DNA of 64,000 bases from JAHJCW01 sp965369995 (GCA_965369995.1 CBDURO010000005.1:1-64000), one strand, 5' to 3'. Counted from the first letter of the stretch, positions 27,856 to 37,700 are shown. The notes: generated by a model not told the origin, from the sequence alone. Translations and numbers: made by a program.

Positions 27856-28683
27856 ATGTCAAAAAAATTATTCTATGTAACAACTGAAATGACACCTTTC
27901 GCGAGTGTATCGCCCTTAGGCGATTTTTCAGTCAATATTCCGTTAAAACTGCAAGAAATGCATCATGATATCCGCACAATAGCTCCTAAATACGGTTTTA
28001 TTAGTGAAAGGAAATATATCCTTCGTGAGGTAATTAGACTGCGAGACATACCTTTTGAATTTGATGGTGAAAGTATTAGCACTTCAGCTAAAAGCGCTTT
28101 TATACCAAAGACAAGAGTGCAAGTGTATTTTCTTGAACACACAGAGTGGTTTAAACCGTTATCGAATTTGCTTTATAAATCTAAAAATGGTCGTATTTTA
28201 ACCGATAATGATGTTCGTTCGGCATTTTTCAGTAATTCTGTTTTAGCAACATTACCTCATCTTTTTTGGAGTCCTGATGTAATACTTTGCAGTGGATGGC
28301 AATCAGCACTAATTCCTGCTTTATATAAGCAAAAATTTGAAGGTGGTGAGTTTTATAAAGATATTAAAACGGTGCAGTTAATACACTGGCTTGATGAATA
28401 TCCCAAATTTAGTCGTGATGCATATAAGAAAGCTGGAATTGAAATTCCAAAATCTTTAGATAAAAAAGTAATTAATGCTTATAGTATATCAGCAGAATAC
28501 GCTGATGCAATTATTTTGCTTAATCAACCTGGTAATGATATGAGTAAAGAATTACTTAAAATTGATGGTGTAAAGAAAAATAAATCGAAAATTCATATCA
28601 TTAATATTGATTATACAGAATCTCCGGATTATTCAGAGGTAGCAACAAAGATTAACGAAGTTATTGAGAAACTTTCCGCTTAA
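27856..28683 (+). CDS. Short glycogen/starch synthase-like protein (GT5 N-domain only)
   Basis: 275 residues resembling only the N-terminal Rossmann half of GT5 glycogen synthases. It has the opening FYVTTEMTPFASV..LGDF and the NDVRSAFFSNSVL and SGWQSALIPALY segments. The C-terminal GT1-type half carrying most of the nucleotide-sugar site is absent. The usual KxGGLGDV motif is altered to SPLGDFS. It is therefore unlikely to be a functional glycogen synthase by itself. Short proteins of this type are common in Bacteroidota next to DUF4270-type lipoproteins, and the next gene here is a comparable lipoprotein. Its function is unknown. Confidence 0.75.
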   Translation: MSKKLFYVTTEMTPFASVSPLGDFSVNIPLKLQEMHHDIRTIAPKYGFISERKYILREVIRLRDIPFEFDGESISTSAKSAFIPKTRVQVYFLEHTEWFKPLSNLLYKSKNGRILTDNDVRSAFFSNSVLATLPHLFWSPDVILCSGWQSALIPALYKQKFEGGEFYKDIKTVQLIHWLDEYPKFSRDAYKKAGIEIPKSLDKKVINAYSISAEYADAIILLNQPGNDMSKELLKIDGVKKNKSKIHIINIDYTESPDYSEVATKINEVIEKLSA

Positions 28684-28710
28684 TAGCACGTAGTAACTTC
28701 AAATAATCTT

Positions 28711-29934
28711 ATGAATAACAATCGTCTAATTACTATAATAGTCATAATTATGTCTATTGTAATATTTTTCAGCTGTACCGAAAATCCAATTCCCTACAAT
28801 TTATCAGACTCAAACCTAAACCTTGATACAATAACGGTAAGATCTATAGAAGGTGGTACATATTTAGCACCACCGTTAATGGGCAGTACAGATGGAATAT
28901 ATTTTGGTAGCGCTGATGGTTTTGATAATTTATTTTCCCTCGTTCAATTTTCTTCATTATCATTAAGCGGTATTGTACGAAACTATAGTTTACTTGATTC
29001 AACTGTTACCATTGATAGTTTGGTTTTCACTTTCACAGCAACAGATGATACCTTACTTACAAATGGTCAATTTGAATTATACTATTTCCCTGAAGGTGGA
29101 GATTCAGTCTTTAGTGAAACGGAGAGTCATTATTTAAATATTAACGAAACTGATGTGGTTAACGCAGTTTCGATTGGACACAGTATCTTTACTCAGGAAG
29201 TACCTGATTCTACTGAATCAATTTATCCAAAATTGTCTTTTACAATTGAAAATAAAGATGATGTTATTAGTTTTATAGCAGATACTACTGACACTCAAAA
29301 TAGGACATTTATGTTAAAGAACATTGATCCAATTGATGATATTGTATCAATTCGTAGTCGCGAAACAGCGGATTTCCCGATAATTAATGTATACTACAGA
29401 GTTAGTGAGGATACATTGCATAGTGTCTTTTTTCCGTTGAAAGATATAACAATCGTAGAACCACGCGAAGTTACAGAGAGTGATATGAATAGTATATCGG
29501 TTGGCAGAGCAACCGGACTAAAATCAATAATCCAATTTGATTTAAGTGAGATACCGATAGATTCAACAGTTATTATGGTCATTAAATCAGCAGAATTGAT
29601 TTTCAATTCAATTCCGGAAATATCATTAGATAATTTTGAAATCAAAGCCGCAATACTTGAAGATTCTGTTAATATTTCAAATTATTGGGAAATAGATGAA
29701 GACGAATATTCAATAGAATCGGATGTTCTGATGACCGGTATTTTTGAAGCCAATCAAATGAAAATGGAAATCAGATCATTTTTGCAGGGTGTGAATACCC
29801 GTAGTTATAATAATTTTGGACTCAAATTATATGGTAGTTCTTCCAGTGATCCGTTTCAGTCTGCAAATTTAATATTTGATCAAAATAATTCAGATAATAA
29901 CCCATATCTTAAGATTGTATATGTCAAACTTTAA
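28711..29934 (+). CDS. Lipoprotein with repeated beta-sandwich domains (DUF4270/DNRLRE-like)
   Basis: 407-residue exported lipoprotein with hydrophobic segment IITIIVIIMSIVIF and lipobox FFSC. Two halves look alike: each has a segment in which a regular beta-strand pattern follows (SLVQFSSL and IIQFDLSEIP, then IDSLVFTF and IKSAELIF), as in DNRLRE-type and DUF4270 surface proteins. This is an inference from pattern, not a family match I could compute. It follows the short GT5 gene, an arrangement seen in Bacteroidota. The 3' end overlaps the next gene by 14 bases. Confidence 0.6.
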   Translation: MNNNRLITIIVIIMSIVIFFSCTENPIPYNLSDSNLNLDTITVRSIEGGTYLAPPLMGSTDGIYFGSADGFDNLFSLVQFSSLSLSGIVRNYSLLDSTVTIDSLVFTFTATDDTLLTNGQFELYYFPEGGDSVFSETESHYLNINETDVVNAVSIGHSIFTQEVPDSTESIYPKLSFTIENKDDVISFIADTTDTQNRTFMLKNIDPIDDIVSIRSRETADFPIINVYYRVSEDTLHSVFFPLKDITIVEPREVTESDMNSISVGRATGLKSIIQFDLSEIPIDSTVIMVIKSAELIFNSIPEISLDNFEIKAAILEDSVNISNYWEIDEDEYSIESDVLMTGIFEANQMKMEIRSFLQGVNTRSYNNFGLKLYGSSSSDPFQSANLIFDQNNSDNNPYLKIVYVKL

Positions 29935-31192
29935 TAAAATTATTATTTTAGCGGTATTTCTGTGCTCAACTTTATTTAGTCAAAGTTTATTAAATGGATA
30001 CGGAATTGGAAAAAAAATAGATATATATGATGCAGCTTCATTGGGAATATCATCAACCGGATTATTACCTTCGTTTACAAAAGACGTTTCATTGCACAAT
30101 CCATCAACTTGGAAAAATTTAAATTTTACTTATTTCACCGGGACTTATCAGGTTGAGCAAAAGATTGTTTTAAATGATATTATTAATGGTAATTCAAACC
30201 TTGGATATGCTCAGTTTATCATTCCGATTAAAAATAAATATGCTTTTGGCCTTGGAATTCATCCGTATTTTAATCAGTATTTAATATTAGATGGAAGCGA
30301 TGAGAATGATTATATAGCTTTTGGCGATATATTAACAATTAATCATTCGTATAGCAGTTTTGGTGGAATTACAGCATTTAATATCTCATTTGCCGGCAAT
30401 GTTTTAAATAATTTGAACGCCGGTGTTACCTTTGATTTTTTATATGGGTCAGCCCGTCAACAAACGATTTTTTCAATTGCTGATTTAGATTATTATTCTC
30501 AGCAAAGACATGTTTACTCGGGCAGTTTGGCAAAATTTTATATAAATAGCGATATCTTATCTAAGTGGAATGTTCCGCTTAATTTATATTTTGGATGGGG
30601 ATTGCCTTTGAACGCAATTTCTGTTAAATCTTATTATTATAAACCATTTGAAGATTCCAACGATTCAGGCGAACAAGATAATTCTGATTTTCCGAAGCTA
30701 TCAGATTCAACAGATCCATTGGTTTTAAACACAGAGAACGTATCTGCACCGTATGAATATCAATTTGGATTTGACTATGCCATACAAAAAGGAATAAGCT
30801 TACTTGGTGAATATTCTAGATGGGAGGATAAGGAAAAAATAGGGGCAAATTATTCTGCCTTAAATGATCAAATAAAATCAATAGATCATTTTAATATCGG
30901 AATTATAAAATTCACACCAAGAATACCTAAAAATTTCCTTGATAGAATGAACTTTAAAGCTGGTGCATACTCTGATAATATTAAACTATTGAATTCTGAA
31001 AAAAATATAAAAGAGTATGGTGTTTCAATGGGACTTAGTTTTAACTTTGGCGTTACAAAAAATCAGATTGATTTTGCATATTCTATTGGCAAAAGAGAAG
31101 GATTATTTGAAATTGGTGATGAAAATATTCAAAAATTTAGTATTGGAATCACAGTAGGAGATATTTGGTTTGTAAAAAGGAGAGCTCAGTGA
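29921..31192 (+). CDS. Outer-membrane beta-barrel protein (PorV/UPF0164-like)
   Basis: 423 residues from the ATG at 29921, which gives a good signal peptide (IIILAVFLCSTLFSQ); an ATG at 29876 would run deep into the preceding lipoprotein gene. After cleavage, DAASLGISSTGLLPS and LHNPSTW resemble the start of PorV/PorQ and UPF0164 proteins. The rest alternates polar and hydrophobic residues with many aromatic strand ends, and ends in a strand-like segment. An outer-membrane barrel is inferred; cargo or channel function is unknown. It is coupled to both neighbours. Confidence 0.65.
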   Translation: MSNFNKIIILAVFLCSTLFSQSLLNGYGIGKKIDIYDAASLGISSTGLLPSFTKDVSLHNPSTWKNLNFTYFTGTYQVEQKIVLNDIINGNSNLGYAQFIIPIKNKYAFGLGIHPYFNQYLILDGSDENDYIAFGDILTINHSYSSFGGITAFNISFAGNVLNNLNAGVTFDFLYGSARQQTIFSIADLDYYSQQRHVYSGSLAKFYINSDILSKWNVPLNLYFGWGLPLNAISVKSYYYKPFEDSNDSGEQDNSDFPKLSDSTDPLVLNTENVSAPYEYQFGFDYAIQKGISLLGEYSRWEDKEKIGANYSALNDQIKSIDHFNIGIIKFTPRIPKNFLDRMNFKAGAYSDNIKLLNSEKNIKEYGVSMGLSFNFGVTKNQIDFAYSIGKREGLFEIGDENIQKFSIGITVGDIWFVKRRAQ

Positions 31193-32472
31193 TGGACAAA
31201 AAAGGAGTATCATTTAAATTATTTTTAGTAGCATTATCAGCTTTAATTATTAGTATGTGTGTTCCACCAAGTGGTCCTTCCGCAGAAGATTTAGCTGAAA
31301 AAGCTAGAATTGATAGTGTTAGAAATGTTCGCTGTCCGCGATTAATGAGTAGTGCAGCAGAATATTACCACGCTCGCGATTGGGAATCAACCGTACGTGT
31401 TTACAATGAAGTTGTTGATTTGGGTTGTGATGAATGGGATGCAACCTTTGCACCACCGGAGGAAATTTATCAATACTATGGTATTGCATATGAGCAAATG
31501 GGTAAATATGATAGCTCAGAATATGTTTTACTTAAAGGGGTAGAGAAAATTCCTAACAACATTGATCTTAGAGTACGTTTAGCCTATGCCTACAAACGAC
31601 AGGGAAAGACTGATCAGGAGATCGTGGAATACGAGCGAATACTTGATGAACTTGATCCTAATAATATTAGAGTAATGACGGAATTAGCGTCACTTTATCG
31701 CAAAGAAGGCAGGTATGAAGAGCAAATCCGAGTTTTACAAAAATTAATAAAAATTGATCCAACCAATGAAGCGGCTATTGCTGATTTAACTACTGCCTTT
31801 GAAAGAACAGGGAAAGATCCACTCGAACTTTATTTAGACAAATATAATAATAATCCAACTGGTTCAAATGGTATTCAATTGGCGGATGCATATCTACAAA
31901 ATGACCGCATTAATGAGGCTATTGATGTATTAAAAGCTGTGAGTAGAAAAGAGCCTAAGAATAAAGTTATTTTTAGTAAACTCGGTGACGCATATATCTT
32001 AAATGAAGATTTTGCAAATGCATCTACATCTTTGGAATCAGTTTATGAACTCGATTCACGTGATTACCAAACTGCCATTAGAATTTGTGAAGTTAATTCT
32101 GAACTAGAGAATTTCGGCAAAGCTATCTATTGGGCAGATAAAGCAATAAGAGGATCAAAATCTTCCGGTGAAGCATTAGGCGCCAAAGGCGATGTATATT
32201 ACAAAGCTTTCCATACTTGCCGTACTCCTGAAGTATCACACGATGACCGCATCGTTGCGCGTTTAGCATATAAATATTACAGTCAAGCTGAAAGTAAAGG
32301 ATACCGGAATGTTTCCGGTTCTAAAAACTGGTTAAGAGATAATGAGGTATTATTTACAAAAAGTGATTGGTTCATGTTGGATGCAGGTCAAAAAGCTAAA
32401 GGTTACGCTACGGTAAAAACACCTTGTTACAATTGGGTAACTGAAAGACTATATAAAGATTCAAGCTGGTAA
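31192..32472 (+). CDS. TPR-repeat exported protein, probable lipoprotein
   Basis: 426 residues from the ATG at 31192, which overlaps the previous stop by one base (TGATG) and has AAGGAG about 8 bases upstream; an in-frame ATG at 31165 is less likely. The N-terminal helix LFLVALSALIISMC ends in a cysteine that could be lipidated, although ISMC is an atypical lipobox. Tetratricopeptide repeats fill residues 30-330 (for example YYGIAYEQMGKYDSSEYVL and LAYAYKRQGKTDQEIVEYE). It is probably a periplasmic scaffold for the barrel and lipoprotein encoded before it. Confidence 0.75.
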   Translation: MDKKGVSFKLFLVALSALIISMCVPPSGPSAEDLAEKARIDSVRNVRCPRLMSSAAEYYHARDWESTVRVYNEVVDLGCDEWDATFAPPEEIYQYYGIAYEQMGKYDSSEYVLLKGVEKIPNNIDLRVRLAYAYKRQGKTDQEIVEYERILDELDPNNIRVMTELASLYRKEGRYEEQIRVLQKLIKIDPTNEAAIADLTTAFERTGKDPLELYLDKYNNNPTGSNGIQLADAYLQNDRINEAIDVLKAVSRKEPKNKVIFSKLGDAYILNEDFANASTSLESVYELDSRDYQTAIRICEVNSELENFGKAIYWADKAIRGSKSSGEALGAKGDVYYKAFHTCRTPEVSHDDRIVARLAYKYYSQAESKGYRNVSGSKNWLRDNEVLFTKSDWFMLDAGQKAKGYATVKTPCYNWVTERLYKDSSW

Positions 32473-32483
32473 TAGGAGGGGCC

Positions 32484-33782
32484 TTGTCGCATTTAAAACA
32501 AACAGATCCTGAACTATTTGAGATAATAGGTCGGGAAGAAAGCAGGGAGCACAATACTTTAGAATTAATAGCTTCCGAAAATTTTGTTAGTTACTCAGTA
32601 CTTGAAACAGCCGGTGGAGTAATGACCAATAAATATGCTGAAGGTTACCCCGGTAAAAGATATTATGGTGGATGTGAGCATGTGGATGAAGCCGAAGATT
32701 TAGCTCGTGATAGAGCTAAAATGCTATTCAACGCTGAATATGCTAACGTACAGCCGCATTCAGGATCTCAAGCAAATATGGCGGCATTAATGACATTCGT
32801 AAATGTCGGTGATACAATTATGGGCTTGGATCTTGCTCATGGCGGACATTTAACGCATGGAAGTCCGGTAAATTTTTCAGGTCGTTTATATAATGTGATT
32901 TCCTATCAAGTTGATAAGGAAAACGGTCGAGTTGATTTTAATAATTTAATGAAATTAGCAAAGGAACATCGACCAAAATTGATTATATGTGGTGGGAGTG
33001 CCTATCCAAGATTCATTGAATTTGAGCAATTCCGACAAGTTGCCGATGAAGTTGGCGCATTTTTAATGGCTGATATTGCTCATCCTGCCGGTTTAGTTGC
33101 TACCGGAATTCATCCTTCTCCGATGCCCTATTGTGATGTTATTACAACTACAACACATAAGACATTGAGAGGTCCACGCGGAGGAATGATAATGATGGGT
33201 AAAGATCCTGAGAATCCTTGGGGAAAAGTCGCTCCTAAGTCGGGAAGAGTGAAAAATATCTCAGAATTAATTGATTCTATGGTAATGCCGGGAATTCAAG
33301 GTGGTCCGTTGATGCATATTATCGCTGCAAAAGCGGTAGCGTTTGGTGAAGCTCTAAAACCGGATTTTAAAGAATATACAAAGTCTATAGTTAAAAATGC
33401 CAAGACGATGGCTGAAAAGTTTATGTCACTTGATTATCATTTAATATCAGGTGGAACAGATACACATGTGATGTTAATTGACTTAACTAATAAGAATATT
33501 ACAGGGAAAGCCGCTGAAAAAGCACTTGAAAAAGCAGGGATTACCGTTAATAAAAATATGGTACCATTTGACCAACGTAGCCCGTTTGTAACAAGTGGAA
33601 TACGCATCGGTACACCGGCAATTACAACACGTGGAATGGGCATCGCCGAAATGCGAGAAATTATCAAATTAATTGATAGTGTGATCAATGATCATGAAAA
33701 TGAATTATTAATTGAAAATGTTAAAAACTCAGTTCAAGAATTATGTAGTAATTTCCCACTATACAATGAATTAAGAGATTGA
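32484..33782 (+). CDS. glyA: Serine hydroxymethyltransferase
   Basis: PLP enzyme that interconverts serine and glycine with tetrahydrofolate. The 432-residue length is usual. LIASENFVS, GYPGKRYYGG and the PLP-lysine motif TTTTHKTLRGPRGG are all present. Translation begins at a TTG (32484) with AGGAGG about 5 bases upstream. The first residues SHLKQTDPELFEII align with known N-termini, so no upstream ATG is needed. A strong terminator-like hairpin lies 60 bases after its stop. Confidence 0.96.
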   Translation: MSHLKQTDPELFEIIGREESREHNTLELIASENFVSYSVLETAGGVMTNKYAEGYPGKRYYGGCEHVDEAEDLARDRAKMLFNAEYANVQPHSGSQANMAALMTFVNVGDTIMGLDLAHGGHLTHGSPVNFSGRLYNVISYQVDKENGRVDFNNLMKLAKEHRPKLIICGGSAYPRFIEFEQFRQVADEVGAFLMADIAHPAGLVATGIHPSPMPYCDVITTTTHKTLRGPRGGMIMMGKDPENPWGKVAPKSGRVKNISELIDSMVMPGIQGGPLMHIIAAKAVAFGEALKPDFKEYTKSIVKNAKTMAEKFMSLDYHLISGGTDTHVMLIDLTNKNITGKAAEKALEKAGITVNKNMVPFDQRSPFVTSGIRIGTPAITTRGMGIAEMREIIKLIDSVINDHENELLIENVKNSVQELCSNFPLYNELRD

Positions 33783-33815
33783 TTATTGTAAATATGTTTC
33801 ATAAAAAAAAAGACG

Positions 33816-34733
33816 ATGAATAGTCACATCAGAAAAATTATAAAAATGACCATTCTTTTTTTAATGGTCATTTTTATTATCGGTTGTTCACCGAAAAAGT
33901 TATTATTGAAACAATTTGACGGTGTTTTCGATTCGATTGAATATGTTTATTTAACTGATGATGACCCGCAATTAGTTAAAGAAGCATTTCCTTTCAATTT
34001 GAAGATAATTGAAATTCTTCTTAACCAAGATCCTGACAATCGTGAAATGCTTTTAACTGCATTATCAAGTTTTACGATGTATGCTTATGGATTTTTAATG
34101 GAAGATGCAGAAAAATTAAGTATAGACGATTACAAGGCTGGTAACGAAGTATATGACCGTGCTAACAAATTGTTCAAGCGCGCTATGCAATATGGGTTAC
34201 ATGGCATGGAATTAAAATATCCTGAGTTTACAATTTGGTTGGAGAAACGTGAAATTGAAAAGAATCCTTTTGTAGAGGAAGATATTACATATCTCTATTG
34301 GCTTTCGGCTGCTTTAGGTGGTTTAATTGCATCAAGTCATGGTAATCCTATTTATGTTGTTGATCTTCCAAAAGTTGGTTGGTTGTTAGAAAAAAGTATG
34401 GCAATTGATGAGTCATGGAACAATGGTGCGCTGTATAGTGCAATGATATCATTCACTATGAGCAGACCTGATGCAGTGGAAAATAGAGAACAAGTAGCTC
34501 GTGATTATTTTAATAAAGCTGTTCAAGCTTCTTCGGGAGAAGATTGTAGTGTATTTGTAAGATATGCAGAATCAGTTTGTATCAACAATCAGAATAAAGA
34601 TGAATTTATTGAAAACCTTAATTATGTTTTAAACTTTAATGTAGAAAGTGCTAAGGAATTACGATTAACAAATACTATGGCAAAATCGCGTGCGAAATGG
34701 TTAATGGGACGAATTGATGAATTATTTTACTAA
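33816..34733 (+). CDS. TRAP-transporter-associated TatT lipoprotein
   Basis: 305 residues with a signal peptide and lipobox IIGC (cysteine at residue 24). The helical body resembles TatT of Treponema (Tp0956), a periplasmic TPR-like protein that associates with the TRAP substrate-binding protein. The family assignment rests on helical motifs such as LTALSSFTMYAYGFLMEDAE and on the exact order TatT, DctP, DctQM seen here. A perfect 13-base-pair hairpin overlaps its signal-peptide codons (33842-33875). The dctP gene begins 13 bases after the stop. Confidence 0.85.
   Translation: MNSHIRKIIKMTILFLMVIFIIGCSPKKLLLKQFDGVFDSIEYVYLTDDDPQLVKEAFPFNLKIIEILLNQDPDNREMLLTALSSFTMYAYGFLMEDAEKLSIDDYKAGNEVYDRANKLFKRAMQYGLHGMELKYPEFTIWLEKREIEKNPFVEEDITYLYWLSAALGGLIASSHGNPIYVVDLPKVGWLLEKSMAIDESWNNGALYSAMISFTMSRPDAVENREQVARDYFNKAVQASSGEDCSVFVRYAESVCINNQNKDEFIENLNYVLNFNVESAKELRLTNTMAKSRAKWLMGRIDELFY
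33842..33875 (+). terminator. Terminator-like hairpin inside the tatT signal-peptide codons
   Basis: AAAAATGACCATT (33842-33854) and AATGGTCATTTTT (33863-33875) are perfect reverse complements with an 8-base loop of C and T, followed by TTATTA-type sequence. The A-rich left arm and T-rich right arm are the layout of a bidirectional intrinsic terminator, here for glyA. It lies within the coding sequence of the TatT lipoprotein, 26 bases after its ATG, so it could also attenuate the TRAP operon. Confidence 0.65.
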
Positions 34734-34746
34734 TCGGAGATGATGA

Positions 34747-35766
34747 ATGTATAAAAATGCTATAAAAATTATATTAATATTTGTGTTTGCAACTCAATTG
34801 ATGGGAAAAAAAATAATAATTAAAATGGCAACTCTTGCTCCTGAAGGAACAGAATGGCACAGTATGCTTGTAGAAATGGGACAAAAGTGGAAAGAGGTAA
34901 CTGATGGAACTGTTGAGCTGAGAATATATCCCGGGGGAGTTGTGGGTGATGAACGTGATATGATACGAAAAATTAGGATAGGACAAATTCATGCTGCAGC
35001 CGTCACTACTGAGGGGTTATCAGAACTTAATCAAGATATTTACGCGCTAATAATTCCGCTGCTTTTTGATGATTGGGATGATGTAGATTGGATAAGAGAG
35101 AGATTAGAAGATGATTTAATTGCAGGAATCGAAAAAAGCGGATTTAAACTACTCACCTGGACTGATATTGGTTGGGTACATTGGTTTACCAAAGACCCTA
35201 TGAAACTTCCTGAAGATTTAAAAGGTAGAAAGATATTCAATTGGGCAGGTGATTTTCGAACATTACAGCTGTGGAAAAGAGGAGGATTTAATGCTGTCCA
35301 ATTAGCATCTATAGATATATTATCAGGTCTCCAAACCGGATTAATTAATGCTATCGGAACAAATCCGATGGTGGCCTTAGCTAGCCAATGGTTTGGAATT
35401 GCAAATCATATGTTAGATATGCGGTGGGGTTTATTAACCGGTGGTATTGTTATTGATAAAAGAATTTGGGAAAAAATTGATCCTAAATATCATGAAAAAA
35501 TGTTAGAGATTATTGTAGAAATAGATAAAGAACAGAGAAAATCCGGAAGATACAAGGATGGGGAATCAATTGAAGTGATGAAACAATATGGTCTCAAGGT
35601 GCATGAATTAACAGAAGAAGATTTACAATATTGGAGAGAATATGTAGAAGAATGGTATCCGGACATACGTGGTTCTTATGTACCGGCTGATATATTTGAT
35701 AAAGTCGTTGCATTAAAAAAAGAAAAGGATTTGTTAGATTCGAAATCCAAAAATGACGGGAATTAA
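34747..35766 (+). CDS. dctP: TRAP transporter periplasmic binding protein (DctP/TatP)
   Basis: Extracytoplasmic solute receptor of 339 residues with a signal peptide (IKIILIFVFATQLMG). KMATLAPEGTEWHSML opens the mature protein. GDERDMIRKIRIGQIHA, the LKGRKIF segment (residues about 158-164) and LASIDILSGLQTGLINA are DctP family motifs. The substrate is probably a carboxylate, but the binding residues are not diagnostic by eye. It works with the DctQM permease encoded next (14-base overlap) and the TatT lipoprotein before it. Confidence 0.9.
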   Translation: MYKNAIKIILIFVFATQLMGKKIIIKMATLAPEGTEWHSMLVEMGQKWKEVTDGTVELRIYPGGVVGDERDMIRKIRIGQIHAAAVTTEGLSELNQDIYALIIPLLFDDWDDVDWIRERLEDDLIAGIEKSGFKLLTWTDIGWVHWFTKDPMKLPEDLKGRKIFNWAGDFRTLQLWKRGGFNAVQLASIDILSGLQTGLINAIGTNPMVALASQWFGIANHMLDMRWGLLTGGIVIDKRIWEKIDPKYHEKMLEIIVEIDKEQRKSGRYKDGESIEVMKQYGLKVHELTEEDLQYWREYVEEWYPDIRGSYVPADIFDKVVALKKEKDLLDSKSKNDGN

Positions 35767-37567
35767 AGATAAAAAATTATTACTAAGGTTGTTGGAACAG
35801 GGCGAGTCAATTATCGCCCTGTTTGTTTTTGCCGGAATTGTACTTGTACCTGCTTTTGAAGCTCTGGCTCGTCTATTTAACGTTTCTATTATTCCGGGTG
35901 CTCCAATTTGGACACAACATTTAACCCTTTGGGTAGCATTTATTGGTGCTATGATAGCATCGCAGAATAATAAATTATTGTCCCTTACGAGTAAGCCATT
36001 ATTCACTCACGATCGCTCATATAATATTGGGAAATTTATTGCACGAACTGCTTCCGTTATTATTGTTATTTCGTTAATGATTGCAAGCATAGAATTAATA
36101 AAGATAGAGTTTCAGTATTCAGTGCCTGTGGTCCCTGGAATTCCACGATGGGTAGCGCAGATAATTATGCCAATTGGTTTTGCAGTTATTGCTATTCAAC
36201 TTATATATTTGAGTAGTAATTCAAAATTTTATAGAGGTGTTATACTTATAGTAACACTTTTTTGGTTTGTAATAAGTTACGCAGGATTTCTACAGGAACT
36301 AGGATGGACTATATGGATTTTTGGTACTTTAATTCTTGTTTCTTTAGTATACGGAATGCCGATTTTTATTGGTTTGGGAGGAATTGCGGTATTACTATTT
36401 TGGAAGGATTTCACACCAATTACTGCTATTCCTGCTGAGACTTATCGTATTGTAGTTTCTCCTTCTTTACCGACCATTCCACTTTTTACATTAGTTGGCT
36501 TTGTGTTGGCCGAAAGCGGAGCTTCCCGTAGGATGATGTCTTTTTTTAAATCTGCATTTTCTTGGATTCCAGGCGGTACTCCGATAATTGTCGTGATTTT
36601 AAGTGGATTTTTTACAGCAATGACCGGTGGATCGGGTGTGACAATTTTGGCGCTTGGTGGACTTCTGTATCCAATGCTAAGGAAAGAGGGATATTCAGAA
36701 ATGTTCTCATTGGGATTAATAACTGTAGCCGGTTCGTTGGGTCTGTTATTCCCACCAAGTTTGCCATTAATTATTTATAGTGTTTCGGCAGGTGTATCCG
36801 TTAAGGATGCATTTTTAGCCGGATTTATACCGGGTACTTTGCTAATTGTCCTAATTGGTATTTGGGCTGTTTATCAAGGCAAAGTACAAAAAATAGAACG
36901 AACGCCTTTTAATTGGAAAAAAGTATTTTCTTCAACTAAGGAATCAATTTGGGAAATATTAATTCCAATTTTTATCCTATTGGGTATATTTACCGGTTAT
37001 ATGACTTTAGTTGAAACTGCAGCCGCATTGGTGATTTATGTACTTATAATTGAAATATACATCTATAAAGATTTCAAATGGAAAAATATCCCTAAAATTG
37101 TAATTGATTGTACTGCTTTGATTGGTGGTGTATTGATCATACTAGGAGTAGCAATGGGTTTAACCAGCTACTTAGTAGATGCACAAATACCTTTAAAATT
37201 ATTAGCATGGGTAAAAACAGCAATCTCATCAAAATATGTATTTTTATTAATGTTAAATATTTTGTTGCTTTTGGTGGGAAGTCTAATGGATATATTTTCT
37301 GCGATTATTGTATTCGTACCATTGCTTGCCCCGTTAGGAGATTATTTTGGTATACATCCTGTACACATGGCAATTATCTTCATTGCCAATTTAGAGCTTG
37401 GATTTATTACTCCGCCGGTTGGTATGAATTTATTTTTATCAGCTTATCGGTTTGATAAACCGATGTTAAAAGTGTACCGTTCAACATTACCATTTTTTAT
37501 TGTGAGATTGTTAGCAGTATTAGCAATTACTTATATTCCAATAATTTCCTTAGGTTTTATTGACTAA
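35753..37567 (+). CDS. Fused TRAP transporter permease DctQ-DctM
   Basis: 604 residues joining the small four-helix DctQ subunit (about 1-170) to the large DctM subunit (about 190-604) of roughly twelve helices. The DctM part shows SPSLPTIPLFTLVGFVLAES and the scaffold or reentrant-loop segments GFFTAMTGGSGVTILALGG, FPPSLPLIIYS and LELGFITPPVGMNLFLSA. It is a Na+-driven secondary transporter using the DctP receptor. Fusion of Q and M is common, and it matches the Treponema TatQM form. The ATG at 35753 lies inside the end of dctP. Confidence 0.92.
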   Translation: MTGIKDKKLLLRLLEQGESIIALFVFAGIVLVPAFEALARLFNVSIIPGAPIWTQHLTLWVAFIGAMIASQNNKLLSLTSKPLFTHDRSYNIGKFIARTASVIIVISLMIASIELIKIEFQYSVPVVPGIPRWVAQIIMPIGFAVIAIQLIYLSSNSKFYRGVILIVTLFWFVISYAGFLQELGWTIWIFGTLILVSLVYGMPIFIGLGGIAVLLFWKDFTPITAIPAETYRIVVSPSLPTIPLFTLVGFVLAESGASRRMMSFFKSAFSWIPGGTPIIVVILSGFFTAMTGGSGVTILALGGLLYPMLRKEGYSEMFSLGLITVAGSLGLLFPPSLPLIIYSVSAGVSVKDAFLAGFIPGTLLIVLIGIWAVYQGKVQKIERTPFNWKKVFSSTKESIWEILIPIFILLGIFTGYMTLVETAAALVIYVLIIEIYIYKDFKWKNIPKIVIDCTALIGGVLIILGVAMGLTSYLVDAQIPLKLLAWVKTAISSKYVFLLMLNILLLLVGSLMDIFSAIIVFVPLLAPLGDYFGIHPVHMAIIFIANLELGFITPPVGMNLFLSAYRFDKPMLKVYRSTLPFFIVRLLAVLAITYIPIISLGFID

Positions 37568-37700
37568 TAATCGTACTTGCACAGCATTATTAATATTAAT
37601 ATATTTGTTTAATTAAATAGGACATATCTATACTTAAAACGCTACTATTTTTTCAAAAGAAGTTTAATTAAATTAAATATCATATATTAAGGAGTGCCGT

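Noticed and set aside
27856..28683. Functional glycogen synthase
   Set aside because: Only the N-terminal half is present, the donor-site motif is altered and no other glycogen genes are nearby.
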